From positions 1-55,872 of the forward strand of contig DASTZZ010000112.1 in assembly GCA_035764005.1 (NCBI GenBank): a DNA stretch of 55,872 nucleotides, written 5' to 3'. This document shows positions 1 through 8,246 of the stretch, in pieces (the stretch's first letter is position 1; each line of letters begins with the position of its first letter). Source of the stretch: Terriglobales bacterium. GTDB taxonomy: Bacteria; Acidobacteriota; Terriglobia; Terriglobales; Acidobacteriaceae. The translations under genes were made by a program, and so were the position numbers. A model generated the notes under the pieces. It made no database searches and had not been told where the DNA came from. It was given only the letters and a program-made list of their open reading frames with translations.

Positions 1-414
<414 letters not shown>

Positions 415-702
415 ATAAAATTTATTCAGTGCATTGCGGCGCTCCGCGCCGCTTGGCTGCTGGCTGCTTGCTACTGGCTTCTGGCGAAAAACAAGTCGTC
501 CCGAAGTTGGAAATAGTAAGTTGGCCAGTGCTTCCCAATCGATTCAGTTGTGAGGAATCTCAAGCTACTAAGTTCAGTAGCTTTGCGCTGTTAGCTAGTA
601 GCCGGAGGCCAGTAGCCAGCAGCCTTCGACAGTTCTCGCGCGTGTCACAAAGTAAGTGACACCCTGCTCTTAGGGGATGGCATAGAGCAGCCGCGACACG
701 AA
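415..702 (+). repeat. 23S-5S spacer with long imperfect inverted repeat
   Basis: The spacer is about 290 bases, longer than is usual between 23S and 5S. No tRNA is visible in it. It carries two related arms, about 455-484 and 595-624, made of GGCTGCTGGCT and GCTACTGG units on opposite strands, so the precursor RNA could fold back on itself. The wording resembles the GCTACTAGCTACC run at 21598-21638, so this may be a genome-wide repeat that landed in the operon. No coding gene is credible here. Confidence 0.6.
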
Positions 703-819
<117 letters not shown>

Positions 820-825
820 TAAATA

Positions 826-863
826 AAGGCTCAGTTGAGAAATCAACTGAGCCTTTTCCTTTT
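826..863 (+). terminator. Rho-independent terminator of the rRNA operon
   Basis: A perfect 13-base-pair stem (AAGGCTCAGTTGA with its complement) closes on a GAAA tetraloop and is followed by a T-rich tail, TTTCCTTTT. It lies seven bases after the 5S gene and should end the rRNA transcript. Confidence 0.93.
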
Positions 864-933
864 CGGGAAAAACGCAAAATCAACAGCAAAAACCGCCGCG
901 GATCACGCGGATAAATGCACGGATTGCCGCGGA

Positions 934-985
934 AACAGAACCGCCGGCGGTAGCCGGTGGGGCAGCCGCGATTTCGGCAGCTGCA
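934..985. repeat. Repeat family C, partial copy 1
   Basis: Begins with the family end sequence AACAGAACCG, followed by the GCCGGCGGTAGCCGGTGGGGC block also seen in other copies. The second end and the central palindrome are missing, so this is a decayed or half copy. The rest of 864-1042 holds nothing recognisable. Confidence 0.5.
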
Positions 986-1042
986 ATTCATCTGGATGTC
1001 AACAAACTGCGAGAACCTAAGCCAAGTGTAAAATGCGATGGC

Positions 1043-1460
1043 ATGTCCAGATCGCCACTAAGGCTTTTCAAGCGGGCTCTCATTCATCGTGAGCGAGATG
1101 CACAAGATGGCTGGCGCCTTCCCGCCGGTACTCGTGGCATCTATATTCTTTACAACCAACGTGCTCGCTCTAAGGACATTTTCGAAGTGGTGTATATAGG
1201 AGTCGGTGGAACCAAGCTTAAGAGAGGTATTGGGGAGCGAATCTGGAACCACCGGCGCGATGGCAAAAAATCAAAATGGACGCATTATTCCATCTTTGAA
1301 GTACACGACAACATCTCGGGTGAAGAAATTTTGGAACTGAGAGTTTTCTGTTTCAAATATTTAAGCTGGACCCGCGGGTGTAGATAACGTCAAATTTGGT
1401 TCTAAGGCATTTAAAGAGATTTCAAGAGATGGTTTGTGGAAGGAGCAGCTTACTTCTTGA
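1043..1460 (+). pseudogene. GIY-YIG nuclease-domain gene, frameshifted at the 3' end
   Basis: The first 100 codons encode a GIY-YIG-like domain: GIYILYN at about residues 32-38 and VYIGVGG at about 49-55, then KRGIGERIWNHR with the arginine expected of the fold. The open frame stops at 1387. Around 1337 the family-like sequence continues one frame over (LFQIFKLDPRV), then meets a stop. It resumes in the third frame (VDNVKFGSKAFKEISRDGLW) to a stop at 1458-1460. Two frameshifts within about 50 bases suggest a decayed gene rather than a sequencing slip, though the latter is possible. Its original role (repair, restriction or mobile-element nuclease) cannot be told. Confidence 0.6.
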
Positions 1461-1493
1461 TCGAAGTTCACCGACTAGCTCCCGTTCCACGCT

Positions 1494-1937
1494 TTAGAGC
1501 GATGCATTGTCTCGACCATAAACACAGATGTGTACATTGTCGGCATGCAATCGAAAATACTCTCCGACTCTTTCGATAGTCGGGTACTTCCCGCTAAACT
1601 CTTCCCAAACATTTCGGCTTTTGTGGGTGGCGGAATACACGCTCGAACCGCTCCGAAGATATTTAAGTACAAACTTATCATCGCTTACCCAAAGCTGCTT
1701 GTATCGATCCGTCGCGAATTCCGCAAGACGAAAGAAATCCTTAAAGACCTTCTGCAAGCGCGCATTGTCGTTGCCCTGCCATTCGGTGAAAGTGAACTCA
1801 GCAATCCGACGATTCGTCTCTAAGTCGAATCGTCGTGTCTCCGAGCTGCCTGCGCCGAGCGAGAGGGATTCAACGACTTCGCCGCCCGTGAGGATCGTTG
1901 GCAGCATCAAAAGAACGCCTAAAGCATGCATCACCAC
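1494..1937 (-). CDS. Hypothetical protein, 147 aa
   Basis: I do not recognise this protein with confidence. It is composed like a real soluble protein, with aromatic-rich segments such as EFTFTEWQG and ERVGEYFRLHADNV. A D...ExT arrangement (FDLETNRRIAEFTF) is faintly like the core of PD-(D/E)xK enzymes, but the usual lysine is absent, so no nuclease call is made. The start overlaps the stop of the 71-residue gene upstream by 7 bases, which suggests co-translation. The two could also be pieces of one frameshifted gene. It sits in the toxin-antitoxin-rich stretch beside the rRNA operon. Confidence 0.55.
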   Translation of the reverse strand: MVMHALGVLLMLPTILTGGEVVESLSLGAGSSETRRFDLETNRRIAEFTFTEWQGNDNARLQKVFKDFFRLAEFATDRYKQLWVSDDKFVLKYLRSGSSVYSATHKSRNVWEEFSGKYPTIERVGEYFRLHADNVHICVYGRDNASL

Positions 1938-2146
1938 ATCAATTGTGCAGCCGCACGTTTGATGGTCTTTGCGGCATCAAGCAATTCTGCGCTGATCAGG
2001 TTCTGATCCAGTCGTTCTGCAATCGCCTGTCCCGTTCGATGAGCGAATTGCCACTCAAGCTCAGCGATTTTCGAGGCCAAATCATCGCCCGTGAACTTCG
2101 CGACCTGATCAACGCACGACGCGAGTTTTGCAGCCGATGAGCTCAT
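1931..2146 (-). CDS. Small helical protein, 71 aa, paired with the 147-aa gene
   Basis: A short Ala/Leu/Glu-rich, probably all-helical protein with no recognised domain. It overlaps the downstream 147-residue gene by 7 bases and points away from the DUF433/PIN pair. Small helical protein followed by a larger partner is the layout of many toxin-antitoxin units, but this is inferred from layout only. A weak CAGG ribosome-binding site precedes the ATG. Confidence 0.45.
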   Translation of the reverse strand: MSSSAAKLASCVDQVAKFTGDDLASKIAELEWQFAHRTGQAIAERLDQNLISAELLDAAKTIKRAAAQLMW

Positions 2147-2288
2147 AGCCTGTTCAATATACTCTCGCGCAGGCGTGAGGCGCGGAATTCTTGTAGCCTA
2201 TCGCGCGGAGGCACAGTAGAGCCTTGGGTTTCGTCGAACCAGCGATCCCAACTTGAGTCCATCGATGAAAGAAGCTACAGTCTAGGCT

Positions 2289-2513
2289 ATGAAATACGCG
2301 GACCGTATCACCTTCGATCCCGAGCAGTGTGGCGGGCGGCCGTGCATCCGCCACTACCGCTTGCGCGTCAAGGATGTGCTCGAAATGCTGGCCGCCGGCG
2401 TCTCTGAAGCAGAAATCCTCAAAGACTATTCTTTCCTTGAGCCCGAAGACATTCGTGCATGCCTGGAATTCGCGGCCGAGCAAGTAAATTATCCGGTTCT
2501 CACGAACTCCTGA
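2289..2513 (+). CDS. DUF433 family antitoxin
   Basis: This 74-residue protein matches the DUF433 pattern: ITFDPEQCGGRPCIRHYRL near the start, then VLEMLAAGVSEAEIL and a DYSFLEPEDIRACL helix. DUF433 proteins are small winged-helix-like antitoxins usually paired with PIN-like toxins. The toxin gene follows after only 3 bases, so the two are surely one transcript. By analogy, it would bind the toxin and repress its own promoter. Confidence 0.88.
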   Translation: MKYADRITFDPEQCGGRPCIRHYRLRVKDVLEMLAAGVSEAEILKDYSFLEPEDIRACLEFAAEQVNYPVLTNS

Positions 2514-2516
2514 CCC

Positions 2517-2846
2517 GTGCGCTTTCTTCTCGACACGCAGTTGCCTGCTGCAATGGCGCAGTGGCTGAGGGAACATAGCCTCGAAGTAGAGCACGTTCTA
2601 GAAATCAATCTTGCCCAAGCCACCGACGCTTCGATTTGGCGGCATGCCGCGAGCGTGGGCGCAGTGATCATGAGCAAGGATGAAGACTTTGCCGAGTGGG
2701 TCCGTCGCGGCAGACCAGGTCCCGCCGTAGCGTGGCTTAGAATTGGCAACTGCTCGAATCGAGCTCTAAAGTCGTGGCTTGAGCCTCTGCTGCCGACGAT
2801 CGTTGCCAAGCTTGCGGATGGAGAACGCTTGATCGAAGTTCGTTAG
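2517..2846 (+). CDS. PIN-like (DUF5615) toxin
   Basis: A 109-residue PIN-like protein of the DUF5615/Mut7-C type. The acidic pocket residues are visible as MRFLLDTQLP at the N terminus (Asp6) and SKDEDFAEW at about residues 53-61, followed by a strand RPGPAVAWLRIGN typical of the family. It would act as a ribonuclease toxin held in check by the DUF433 partner. The start is a GTG 3 bases after the antitoxin stop. No damage is seen, so the pair looks intact. Confidence 0.85.
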   Translation: MRFLLDTQLPAAMAQWLREHSLEVEHVLEINLAQATDASIWRHAASVGAVIMSKDEDFAEWVRRGRPGPAVAWLRIGNCSNRALKSWLEPLLPTIVAKLADGERLIEVR

Positions 2847-2928
2847 TGGCATTGTCACTTCTTAACAAAATGGGAATGCGAAGGAGGAATTCTTATATTT
2901 GATGGACGATAAATGAACTCTCGGCAAG

Positions 2929-3411
2929 CTACTTGATTTTTAGATGTCGATAACCAGCTTTCTTGAATTTCGTGTTCAGGTAAGTTCCCATCGAATTGGC
3001 GGTAAGCAGATTTCTAAATTCCTCTTCTGGCACTGCGAGGTATCGGTAGACCTCACCAGAGTCTTTGAATTCAAGCTCCAGTATCGCTGTGTCCTTGTTG
3101 TAACCAAGCGAAGCAACTGCATCGGAATCGACTCGCTGCCGACGAATAGGAGTCGTGTTCTTAGCTGCCGGAACGCCCAGCAGAAGACTCTCGGTACTCA
3201 GATCCTCGTCAACGTCAGGCCAGTGAATTTCGTAACCGTCGGGACCAATTTCCCAATTTTCGCGTTCCTGCTTACTAGCTTGCTGAAGCCGGGGATACCA
3301 CGACAGCGGGACACTGATGATGCGACCATCTCGCAATTGAACACTGAGTAGATCATCAGTGACCGCAACTTTCGAAACGCGCTCATCTGCCGCAGGAGCC
3401 AAAATACCCAT
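2929..3411 (-). CDS. DUF2442-KTSC two-domain protein
   Basis: The N-terminal part (about residues 8-85) is DUF2442: VSKVAVTDDLLSVQLRDGR, SVPLSWYPRL and GYEIHWPDVDEDLS are family signatures. The C-terminal part (about 95-160) is a KTSC domain, ending GTYLNTKFKKAGYRHLKIK. DUF2442 proteins are often found beside DUF4160 proteins and are suspected toxin-antitoxin partners. The ATG at 3411 was chosen because GGAG lies 7 bases before it; the longer open frame adds 15 residues with no such support. It overlaps the DUF4160 gene by 29 bases. Fusion of DUF2442 to KTSC, a domain seen in nucleic-acid contexts, is notable. Confidence 0.8.
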   Translation of the reverse strand: MGILAPAADERVSKVAVTDDLLSVQLRDGRIISVPLSWYPRLQQASKQERENWEIGPDGYEIHWPDVDEDLSTESLLLGVPAAKNTTPIRRQRVDSDAVASLGYNKDTAILELEFKDSGEVYRYLAVPEEEFRNLLTANSMGTYLNTKFKKAGYRHLKIK

Positions 3412-3628
3412 TCCAAGTCTCCAATAGTGCTTCTCGATTATCCTCCACAATCTCACGAATACGTCGCAATTCGTGCATGGGGAATCCCCAGTTGCGAGCT
3501 AATTCGATTGGATCCAACCAAAATTTCGCCCGCAGGTTCTCGCGCCTGACATGAAGGTGAGGTGGCTCGTTCGGTTCAGAACTGAAAAAATAAAAGCGAT
3601 ACGGACCGGATAGGAGAACTGTCGGCAT
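3383..3628 (-). CDS. DUF4160 domain protein
   Basis: An 81-residue protein with the DUF4160 hallmarks: YRFYFFSSEPNEPPHLHV, then AKFWLDPIELARNWGF and a helix with LLETWNGYFG. It lies directly upstream of, and overlaps, the DUF2442-KTSC gene, the standard order for this pair. The pair is probably a toxin-antitoxin-like module; which member is toxic is not established. It starts 34 bases after the HIT gene ends, so it may share that transcript. Confidence 0.85.
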   Translation of the reverse strand: MPTVLLSGPYRFYFFSSEPNEPPHLHVRRENLRAKFWLDPIELARNWGFPMHELRRIREIVEDNREALLETWNGYFGSCGR

Positions 3629-3662
3629 TCTCGAACCTTGTGCCTTTGATCCAGAATCGAGC

Positions 3663-4001
3663 CTACCCCGGCGGCCACCCCAGCAGGCGGCCCCCCAGCA
3701 AATGAAGATGCAGATGAAACACTGACTGTCCCGCTCCGGGACCGACGTTGAACACGGTTCTGTAGCCGTTTTCGATTTTTCGATCGCGCGCGATTTTCGC
3801 GGCTACCAGGTGCAGCTTTCCGATGATTTCGGCGTCTTCCACTTTGGCTTCTTTCACACCCACGATGTGCTTTTTGGGAATGATGAGCACATGCGTTGGA
3901 GCTTGCGGTTTGATGTCCTCGAAGACGAAGGTCTCCGCGTCTTCATAGACTTTCTTGGCGGGAATCTCGCCTTGGATGATGCGGCAGAAAAGACAGTCCA
4001 T
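3663..4001 (-). CDS. HIT family nucleotide hydrolase/transferase
   Basis: A 112-residue histidine-triad protein. The N-terminal CLFCRIIQGEIPAKKVYED, the middle PTHVLIIPKKH and the catalytic triad HLHLHLLGGR near the C terminus are all present. Such proteins hydrolyse nucleoside phosphoramidates or AMP-linked esters in the cytoplasm. The start at 4001 (MDCLFC) is the family start; the upstream in-frame extension is repeat-derived sequence. The C terminus is a short GWPPG, as in many bacterial HinT proteins. Confidence 0.93.
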   Translation of the reverse strand: MDCLFCRIIQGEIPAKKVYEDAETFVFEDIKPQAPTHVLIIPKKHIVGVKEAKVEDAEIIGKLHLVAAKIARDRKIENGYRTVFNVGPGAGQSVFHLHLHLLGGRLLGWPPG

Positions 4002-4063
4002 CGTTTTTTCACCTGATGAGACTCTGGGGTTGTCGGCTGCTTCGATAGTGGCGACGGCTTGGT

Positions 4064-4160
4064 TATTTCGTGATTTCCTGATTTCGTGATTTCGCGATTG
4101 AAAATCAAAAGCGTGACCGGAATCCCAAATCACCAAATCGCGAAATCACCCAATCGCCAA
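4064..4160. repeat. Repeat family D, copy 1
   Basis: A palindromic stretch built from TGATTTCGTGATTTCGCGATTG on one side and AATCACCAAATCGCGAAATCAC on the other. The same words recur at 20811-20884 and 48707-48752, always between genes. It could form a long hairpin. It fills most of the gap between rlpA and the HIT gene. Confidence 0.75.
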
Positions 4161-4198
4161 ATACTCCATGTCCTTGACGCCTCCAGCAACGTTGACCT

Positions 4199-4987
4199 CT
4201 AGTCTAATCGCACGAGAAATACTCCGCCTTCCGGAGTGCTCAGGTTCTGCGAGATCTCTTCTGCGAGCTGGCGATCGTCGTTTTGTACGCGTACTCTCAC
4301 CCATTCGCCGGTCGGTCCGGTGAACTCGATCACGCGCGCTGGGCGATAGCGGCTGACAATCTCCTGCTTGAGCTGCTCGGCAGCTTCAGTGCTGTCGAAA
4401 GCTCCGATTTGAACTTCCCATTTTCCGCCGCGATCGATTGGTGCCGGTGTCGCGAGGACGTCCATTTTGATCCACGCCGTTCCGGGCTCCCACACGTCGA
4501 CTGCTTTGGCGGCGGCGAGCGAGAGATCGAGCATGCGCTCGCCGATGAATGGTCCGCGATCGGTGATGCGAACAATTGCGGACGCTCCAGTCTTTACGTT
4601 CGTCACGCGCACGATGCTGTTCAGCGGCAGTGTGCGATGCGCGGCGGTCATCTGGTTCATGTCGTAGACTTCGCCGTTCGCGCTGCGGCGATTGTGATAT
4701 GGAGGGCCATACCAGCTTGCCAGTCCCGTTTCGGTGTAGATGGGCTTCTCTGAAGAGGGGAGCGGCGCAACTACTTCTGTATTTGCACGTTCGGTGGGTT
4801 TGGCCTGAGTGGGTACTGTCGGTGCCGGAGTGATTTCTGCGCTCTGCTGCTCCGCCGCCGGAGGTGCCGGTTCCGTTTTGGGAATCTCCGGAGGCGCGGG
4901 AACTTTGGCTTCGGTCGGACGATGTTCTCCACAGCCGGAGAGCGAAACCATGCAGATGAGCCCGAGTACAACGCGAATCCATTTCAT
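4199..4987 (-). CDS. rlpA: RlpA-like septal lytic transglycosylase lipoprotein
   Basis: The 262-residue precursor starts with a lipoprotein signal ending LSGCG, so Cys19 is probably lipidated. A Pro/Glu/Thr-rich linker follows to about residue 85. The double-psi beta-barrel domain (about 88-180) includes GLASWYGPPYHNRRSANGE, LPLNSIVRVTN and ITDRGPF, with the histidine and aspartate used for catalysis in RlpA. The C-terminal SPOR domain (about 188-262) begins GKWEVQIGAF and would bind denuded glycan at the septum. The protein should act in daughter-cell separation. Its start overlaps the stop of a 69-residue gene by 4 bases (ATGA). Confidence 0.92.
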   Translation of the reverse strand: MKWIRVVLGLICMVSLSGCGEHRPTEAKVPAPPEIPKTEPAPPAAEQQSAEITPAPTVPTQAKPTERANTEVVAPLPSSEKPIYTETGLASWYGPPYHNRRSANGEVYDMNQMTAAHRTLPLNSIVRVTNVKTGASAIVRITDRGPFIGERMLDLSLAAAKAVDVWEPGTAWIKMDVLATPAPIDRGGKWEVQIGAFDSTEAAEQLKQEIVSRYRPARVIEFTGPTGEWVRVRVQNDDRQLAEEISQNLSTPEGGVFLVRLD

Positions 4988-5193
4988 TTCTGGGGATTCT
5001 GTCCTTTGGTGTCGTCCATGCGATCGGCAAGTTTGCGCAGTTGCTCGGCGGCAGTGCGCAGCGCCTGCGTACCCTCACTGCGGACCTTCGGCACAACGTG
5101 CTCGTTCAAGTGCTGGATCACTCCTTTAATCTCCTGCTCGATCTTTGAAGCTGCTTCGTCGAGCTTGCGCTTGGTCTGCGAGAAATCAGCCAT
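4984..5193 (-). CDS. Small coiled-coil protein, 69 aa
   Basis: A highly charged, probably helical coiled-coil protein (KLDEAASKIEQEIKGVIQHL near the start) with no recognised domain. It ends in the ATGA overlap with rlpA, so the two are translationally coupled. A role connected with the cell envelope is suggested by this coupling only. The composition is like that of short acidobacterial conserved proteins. Confidence 0.6.
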   Translation of the reverse strand: MADFSQTKRKLDEAASKIEQEIKGVIQHLNEHVVPKVRSEGTQALRTAAEQLRKLADRMDDTKGQNPQK

Positions 5194-5256
5194 CAGAGCA
5201 CCTCATTGCGATTATGTACGGCGGGCAGTGTGGTGGCAACCAGTTTGGAATCTGGA

Positions 5257-5380
5257 AGGGAACAGGGGACGGAAAGGTTACAGGTTACAGGGAACAGGGT
5301 ACAGGCAAAACCGAGACTCTCAATTGAAGCCGGCTTTAGGATTTCCCCTGTAACCTGTCCCCTGTAACCTGTCCCCTCCC
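5257..5380. repeat. Intergenic inverted repeat (ACAGGTTACAGGG type)
   Basis: The left part repeats GGAACAGGG and GGTTACAGGTTACAGGG, and the right part repeats CCCCTGTAACCTGTCC twice. The arms are complementary over several tens of bases and could form a long stem. It lies between the divergent 69-residue gene and fabI and may mask the promoter region there. No second copy was noticed in the window. Confidence 0.65.
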
Positions 5381-5414
5381 GTGCTGCTATCCTGTGTGTT
5401 TCTCGGAGCGACCG

Positions 5415-6182
5415 ATGATCAATATGCAAGCACGCGTGGCCGTTGTTTTCGGCATTGCCAACAAGCGCAGCATCGCCTGGGCGATCGCACAGAAGCTTCA
5501 GGCGGCCGGAGCCACGCTCGCCATTACGTATCAGAATGAGCGCCTCGCGCTGGAAGCGAACGAGTTGGTCGAAGCTTTGCCAGGCGCGCAGGCGTACCAA
5601 TGCGATGTCTCCAATGATGCCGAGATCAATCAATTATTCGAGCAGCTCAAGTCCCGATATGGGAAGCTGCATACGTTGGTGCACAGCGTAGCATTTGCTC
5701 CGCCGGATGAATTGAAGAACGATTTCATCTTCACTACGCGTGAAGGTTTTCGCATTGCCCACGATGTAAGTGTTTATTCGCTCATCGCACTCTGTCGCGC
5801 AGCGGCTCCGCTAATGACAGAAGGCGGAAGCGTGATCACGCTCAGCTACTACGGCGCGGAGAAAGTTGTGCCGCGATATAACGTGATGGGCGTGGCGAAG
5901 GCTGCGCTGGAAGCCTCTGTACGCTATCTAGCTTCCGATTTGGGACCGCAAAAAATTCGCGTGAACGCCATCTCTGCCGGGCCGATCAAAACTCTCGCCG
6001 CTCGTGGAATTTCGGGACTGGGCGACATGCTCAAGGCTCATGCCGAACGCGCGCCGCTCAAGCGCAATATTGAAGCTGCGGAAGTCGGCGACGCCGCGCT
6101 GTATCTCGCTTCAGACCTGAGTACGGGCATTACTGGCGAGACGATCTACGTGGATTGCGGGTACAACATTATGGGGTTCTAG
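5415..6182 (+). CDS. fabI: Enoyl-ACP reductase FabI
   Basis: This 255-residue short-chain dehydrogenase performs the last reduction in fatty-acid elongation, trans-2-enoyl-ACP to acyl-ACP with NAD(P)H. The divergent FabI nucleotide-binding motif GIANKRSIAWAIAQ is at residues 13-26. The FabI catalytic pattern is intact: Tyr145 in LSYYGAE, then Tyr155 and Lys162 in RYNVMGVAK. The ATG at 5415 was chosen because it matches the family N terminus and follows GGAGCGACCG; an earlier in-frame ATG adds seven residues. It stands alone, flanked by repeats. Confidence 0.95.
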   Translation: MINMQARVAVVFGIANKRSIAWAIAQKLQAAGATLAITYQNERLALEANELVEALPGAQAYQCDVSNDAEINQLFEQLKSRYGKLHTLVHSVAFAPPDELKNDFIFTTREGFRIAHDVSVYSLIALCRAAAPLMTEGGSVITLSYYGAEKVVPRYNVMGVAKAALEASVRYLASDLGPQKIRVNAISAGPIKTLAARGISGLGDMLKAHAERAPLKRNIEAAEVGDAALYLASDLSTGITGETIYVDCGYNIMGF

Positions 6183-6197
6183 CTCTTTTTGTTGTCT

Positions 6198-6282
6198 TGT
6201 CATTCCGAACGAAGTGAGGAATCCCTACTGACACGAAAATGTTTCGGCGTGGTAGGGATTCCTCGCTGCGCTCGGAATGACA
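6198..6282. repeat. Repeat family B, copy 1
   Basis: A palindromic element opening TGTCATTCCGA and closing TCGGAATGACA, with AGGAATCCCTAC and GTAGGGATTCCT as inner arms. Four more close copies are at 19746, 43626, 52569 and 53949. The closing end carries GGAATGACA, which adds a false upstream ATG to the following gene. Confidence 0.9.
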
Positions 6283-6303
6283 GCTCCGCATCGTGAAGCA
6301 CTC

Positions 6304-7413
6304 ATGACCAAGCACTGTTTAGTCGTTCTCCTGCTCGCAACCGCCGTCCTCGCCCAGCTTCCCAGCTTTCCCGATCTGACACACCCGCAGGACTACGCCC
6401 TGCATCGCACCTCGAGCTACGATCGCAGCGGCGGCAACGCCGACTTCCGCGAAGTTCCGGCGGGCGGCACTCTAACGCTGCTCGATGAAAACGGCCCGGG
6501 AGAGATCACGCACATCTGGATGACGATCGCCACTCGCGACCGCGATCACCTGAAAGCCATTGTGCTGCGCATGTACTGGGATGGCGAGCAGACTCCGTCA
6601 GTCGAAGCGCCCGTCGGCGACTTCTTCGGACTCGGCCTCGGCACCTATCACGAATATCAATCGGCACCGCTAGCTGTAGGCTCAATCAAAGCTCTGAACT
6701 GTTTCTTCCCTATGCCGTTCCAGAAGCACGCTCGCATTACCGCCACCAACGAAGGCTCGATTCCGGTCGGAGCCTTCTACTTCAACATCGACTGGCGTGG
6801 GTACAGCAAACCTCTGCCGCCGGACACGCTGTACTTCCACGCGCAGTTCCGCCAGACTGCTCCCAATATGGGATGGACGAATCAGTGGACCTCGAACGGC
6901 GATCCTAAGGTAAATGACCGCAAGAATCTCGATGGCGCAGGCAACTACACGTTTCTCGAAGCGCAAGGCCGCGGACAGTTCGTCGGCGTCACTCTGTCCG
7001 TGCTGCAGAACCAGGACGGCTGGTGGGGCGAAGGCGACGATATGTTCTTCATCGACGGCGAGCAACGTCCGTCGATTAACGGCACTGGATCGGAAGACTA
7101 TTTTCTAGGAGCATGGGACTTCGGCGACCGCCCATTCTCATACTTACTGTTCGGCGCACCGGTGAAAGGTGAGGAGAAAGCGGGCAGCGAGTCATCCGTC
7201 TATCGTTTTCATCTCGACTCGCCGATTCCATTCACAAAGTCGCTGCGCGCAACCATCGAGCACGGACACGCGAATCACCGTTCAGACAACTACTACTCAG
7301 TCGCGTACTGGTACCAAAATGAACCTCACGCGCCGTTTCCGCCGATGCCGCCGCTTTCGGACCGTCTGCTGAAGCTGTTTCCCGTCGGCGGCCCCGGAAA
7401 TGCGGGGAAGTAG
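6304..7413 (+). CDS. Secreted GH172-type (DUF2961) glycoside hydrolase
   Basis: A 369-residue protein with an N-terminal signal peptide (MTKHCLVVLLLATAVLAQ). The body is a DUF2961 domain: GPGEITHIWMTI, VEAPVGDFFGLGLG, GWWGEGDDMFFIDGE and NGTGSEDYFLGAWDFG are typical. DUF2961 proteins form family GH172; characterised members act on fructofuranose or D-arabinofuranose linkages, so a furanoside substrate is likely but unproven. The start was placed at 6304 because the upstream ATG lies within repeat B. A small membrane-protein gene follows after 3 bases. Confidence 0.9.
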   Translation: MTKHCLVVLLLATAVLAQLPSFPDLTHPQDYALHRTSSYDRSGGNADFREVPAGGTLTLLDENGPGEITHIWMTIATRDRDHLKAIVLRMYWDGEQTPSVEAPVGDFFGLGLGTYHEYQSAPLAVGSIKALNCFFPMPFQKHARITATNEGSIPVGAFYFNIDWRGYSKPLPPDTLYFHAQFRQTAPNMGWTNQWTSNGDPKVNDRKNLDGAGNYTFLEAQGRGQFVGVTLSVLQNQDGWWGEGDDMFFIDGEQRPSINGTGSEDYFLGAWDFGDRPFSYLLFGAPVKGEEKAGSESSVYRFHLDSPIPFTKSLRATIEHGHANHRSDNYYSVAYWYQNEPHAPFPPMPPLSDRLLKLFPVGGPGNAGK

Positions 7414-7416
7414 CCG

Positions 7417-7596
7417 ATGCCGAAGAAGCAGATTGCCATCTTCGTCGTAATCGACGTCATTCTCGTAGTGGCTGTGCTTGTCGCAGCCTTTCATCACATG
7501 AAGATTCTTTATGTCCTGCTGGCCTTTACGCTGCTTTCGGTACTCAATGGGGTCGTTCTTATCGTGACAGTGGTGAAGAACACGAAACAGCCGTGA
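7417..7596 (+). CDS. Small two-helix membrane protein, 59 aa
   Basis: An ATG 3 bases after the GH172 stop opens a 59-codon frame with two hydrophobic helices (about residues 6-22 and 27-50) joined by HHMKI, with lysines at both ends. It is probably an inner-membrane protein translated with the gene before it. No family was recognised. The tight spacing and clean hydrophobic pattern are the main support. Confidence 0.6.
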   Translation: MPKKQIAIFVVIDVILVVAVLVAAFHHMKILYVLLAFTLLSVLNGVVLIVTVVKNTKQP

Positions 7597-7611
7597 ATCG
7601 TTGGCCGCGCT

Positions 7612-8028
7612 TCAGCCAACAAGCCAGGAAGCCCAACCAATGCAGATTGCCGCGAGTCCGGAGAGCACCACCGGTGGTGGAAGAAAATACTTCCAGCAAA
7701 GGATCAATGACACAATCTGCACGGCGAAGAACATCCAGCCCAGAGTCCCAATCGCTTGCGGATTGCTGCGCGCTAATCCCCCGAGATACCACGCCAGATA
7801 GGCTGCAAAGAGAAGATACAGTGTTGCGAAAAGGCCGAAGCCAACGTAGAACTCGGCATAACTTCGGCTGTTCCCGCTAAGCGGGAAATGGACGCTGCGC
7901 ATCGAGTCCCAAACTCCCTGGCCTTCCACAGAAGGCGCTTTGAACCGCAGGAAACCAACCGTATGACCAGCGGCAAAAAGGATGAGTATTACTGAGCCAA
8001 TGCGGTAGAGAACGGTAGCCTTTGACAT
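7612..8028 (-). CDS. Four-helix membrane protein (LIC_13387-like)
   Basis: A 138-residue membrane protein with about four hydrophobic helices. An N-terminal AAGHTVGFL motif and an RSYAEFYVGFGLF segment are reminiscent of the LIC_13387-type family, whose function is unknown. The start at 8028 is supported by an AGGAGG ribosome-binding site about 10 bases upstream; a longer frame reading further upstream lacks one. It converges on the small membrane gene 7417-7596, leaving 15 bases between the stops. Confidence 0.75.
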   Translation of the reverse strand: MSKATVLYRIGSVILILFAAGHTVGFLRFKAPSVEGQGVWDSMRSVHFPLSGNSRSYAEFYVGFGLFATLYLLFAAYLAWYLGGLARSNPQAIGTLGWMFFAVQIVSLILCWKYFLPPPVVLSGLAAICIGWASWLVG

Positions 8029-8246
8029 GCAGAGGGTTTCCTCCTGAGTTTTGTCCTGCAAAAGTACGACCTTCAATTTTGGGAGAATGGACAAACATAG
8101 TAACAGGACAGGAGATGTTGGCGCGACGCGGGAGTTTCATTGCGTTAAGAATCTCCCCTGTGGAGAGAGGCTGCAGAACACCCCCAAATAGTCCGTATGG
8201 TGGCTATCTATAATCGCACGAACGAGGGCGCTTCTAAACTACTGAA

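Noticed and set aside
1528-1962. 144-codon plus-strand frame opposite the 147-residue gene
   Set aside because: Ser/Thr/Arg-rich with no start signal; the minus-strand frame has better composition and couples to the 71-residue gene.
1931-2146. Calling the 71/147-residue pair a toxin-antitoxin system outright
   Set aside because: Only the layout supports it; no known toxin or antitoxin domain was recognised.
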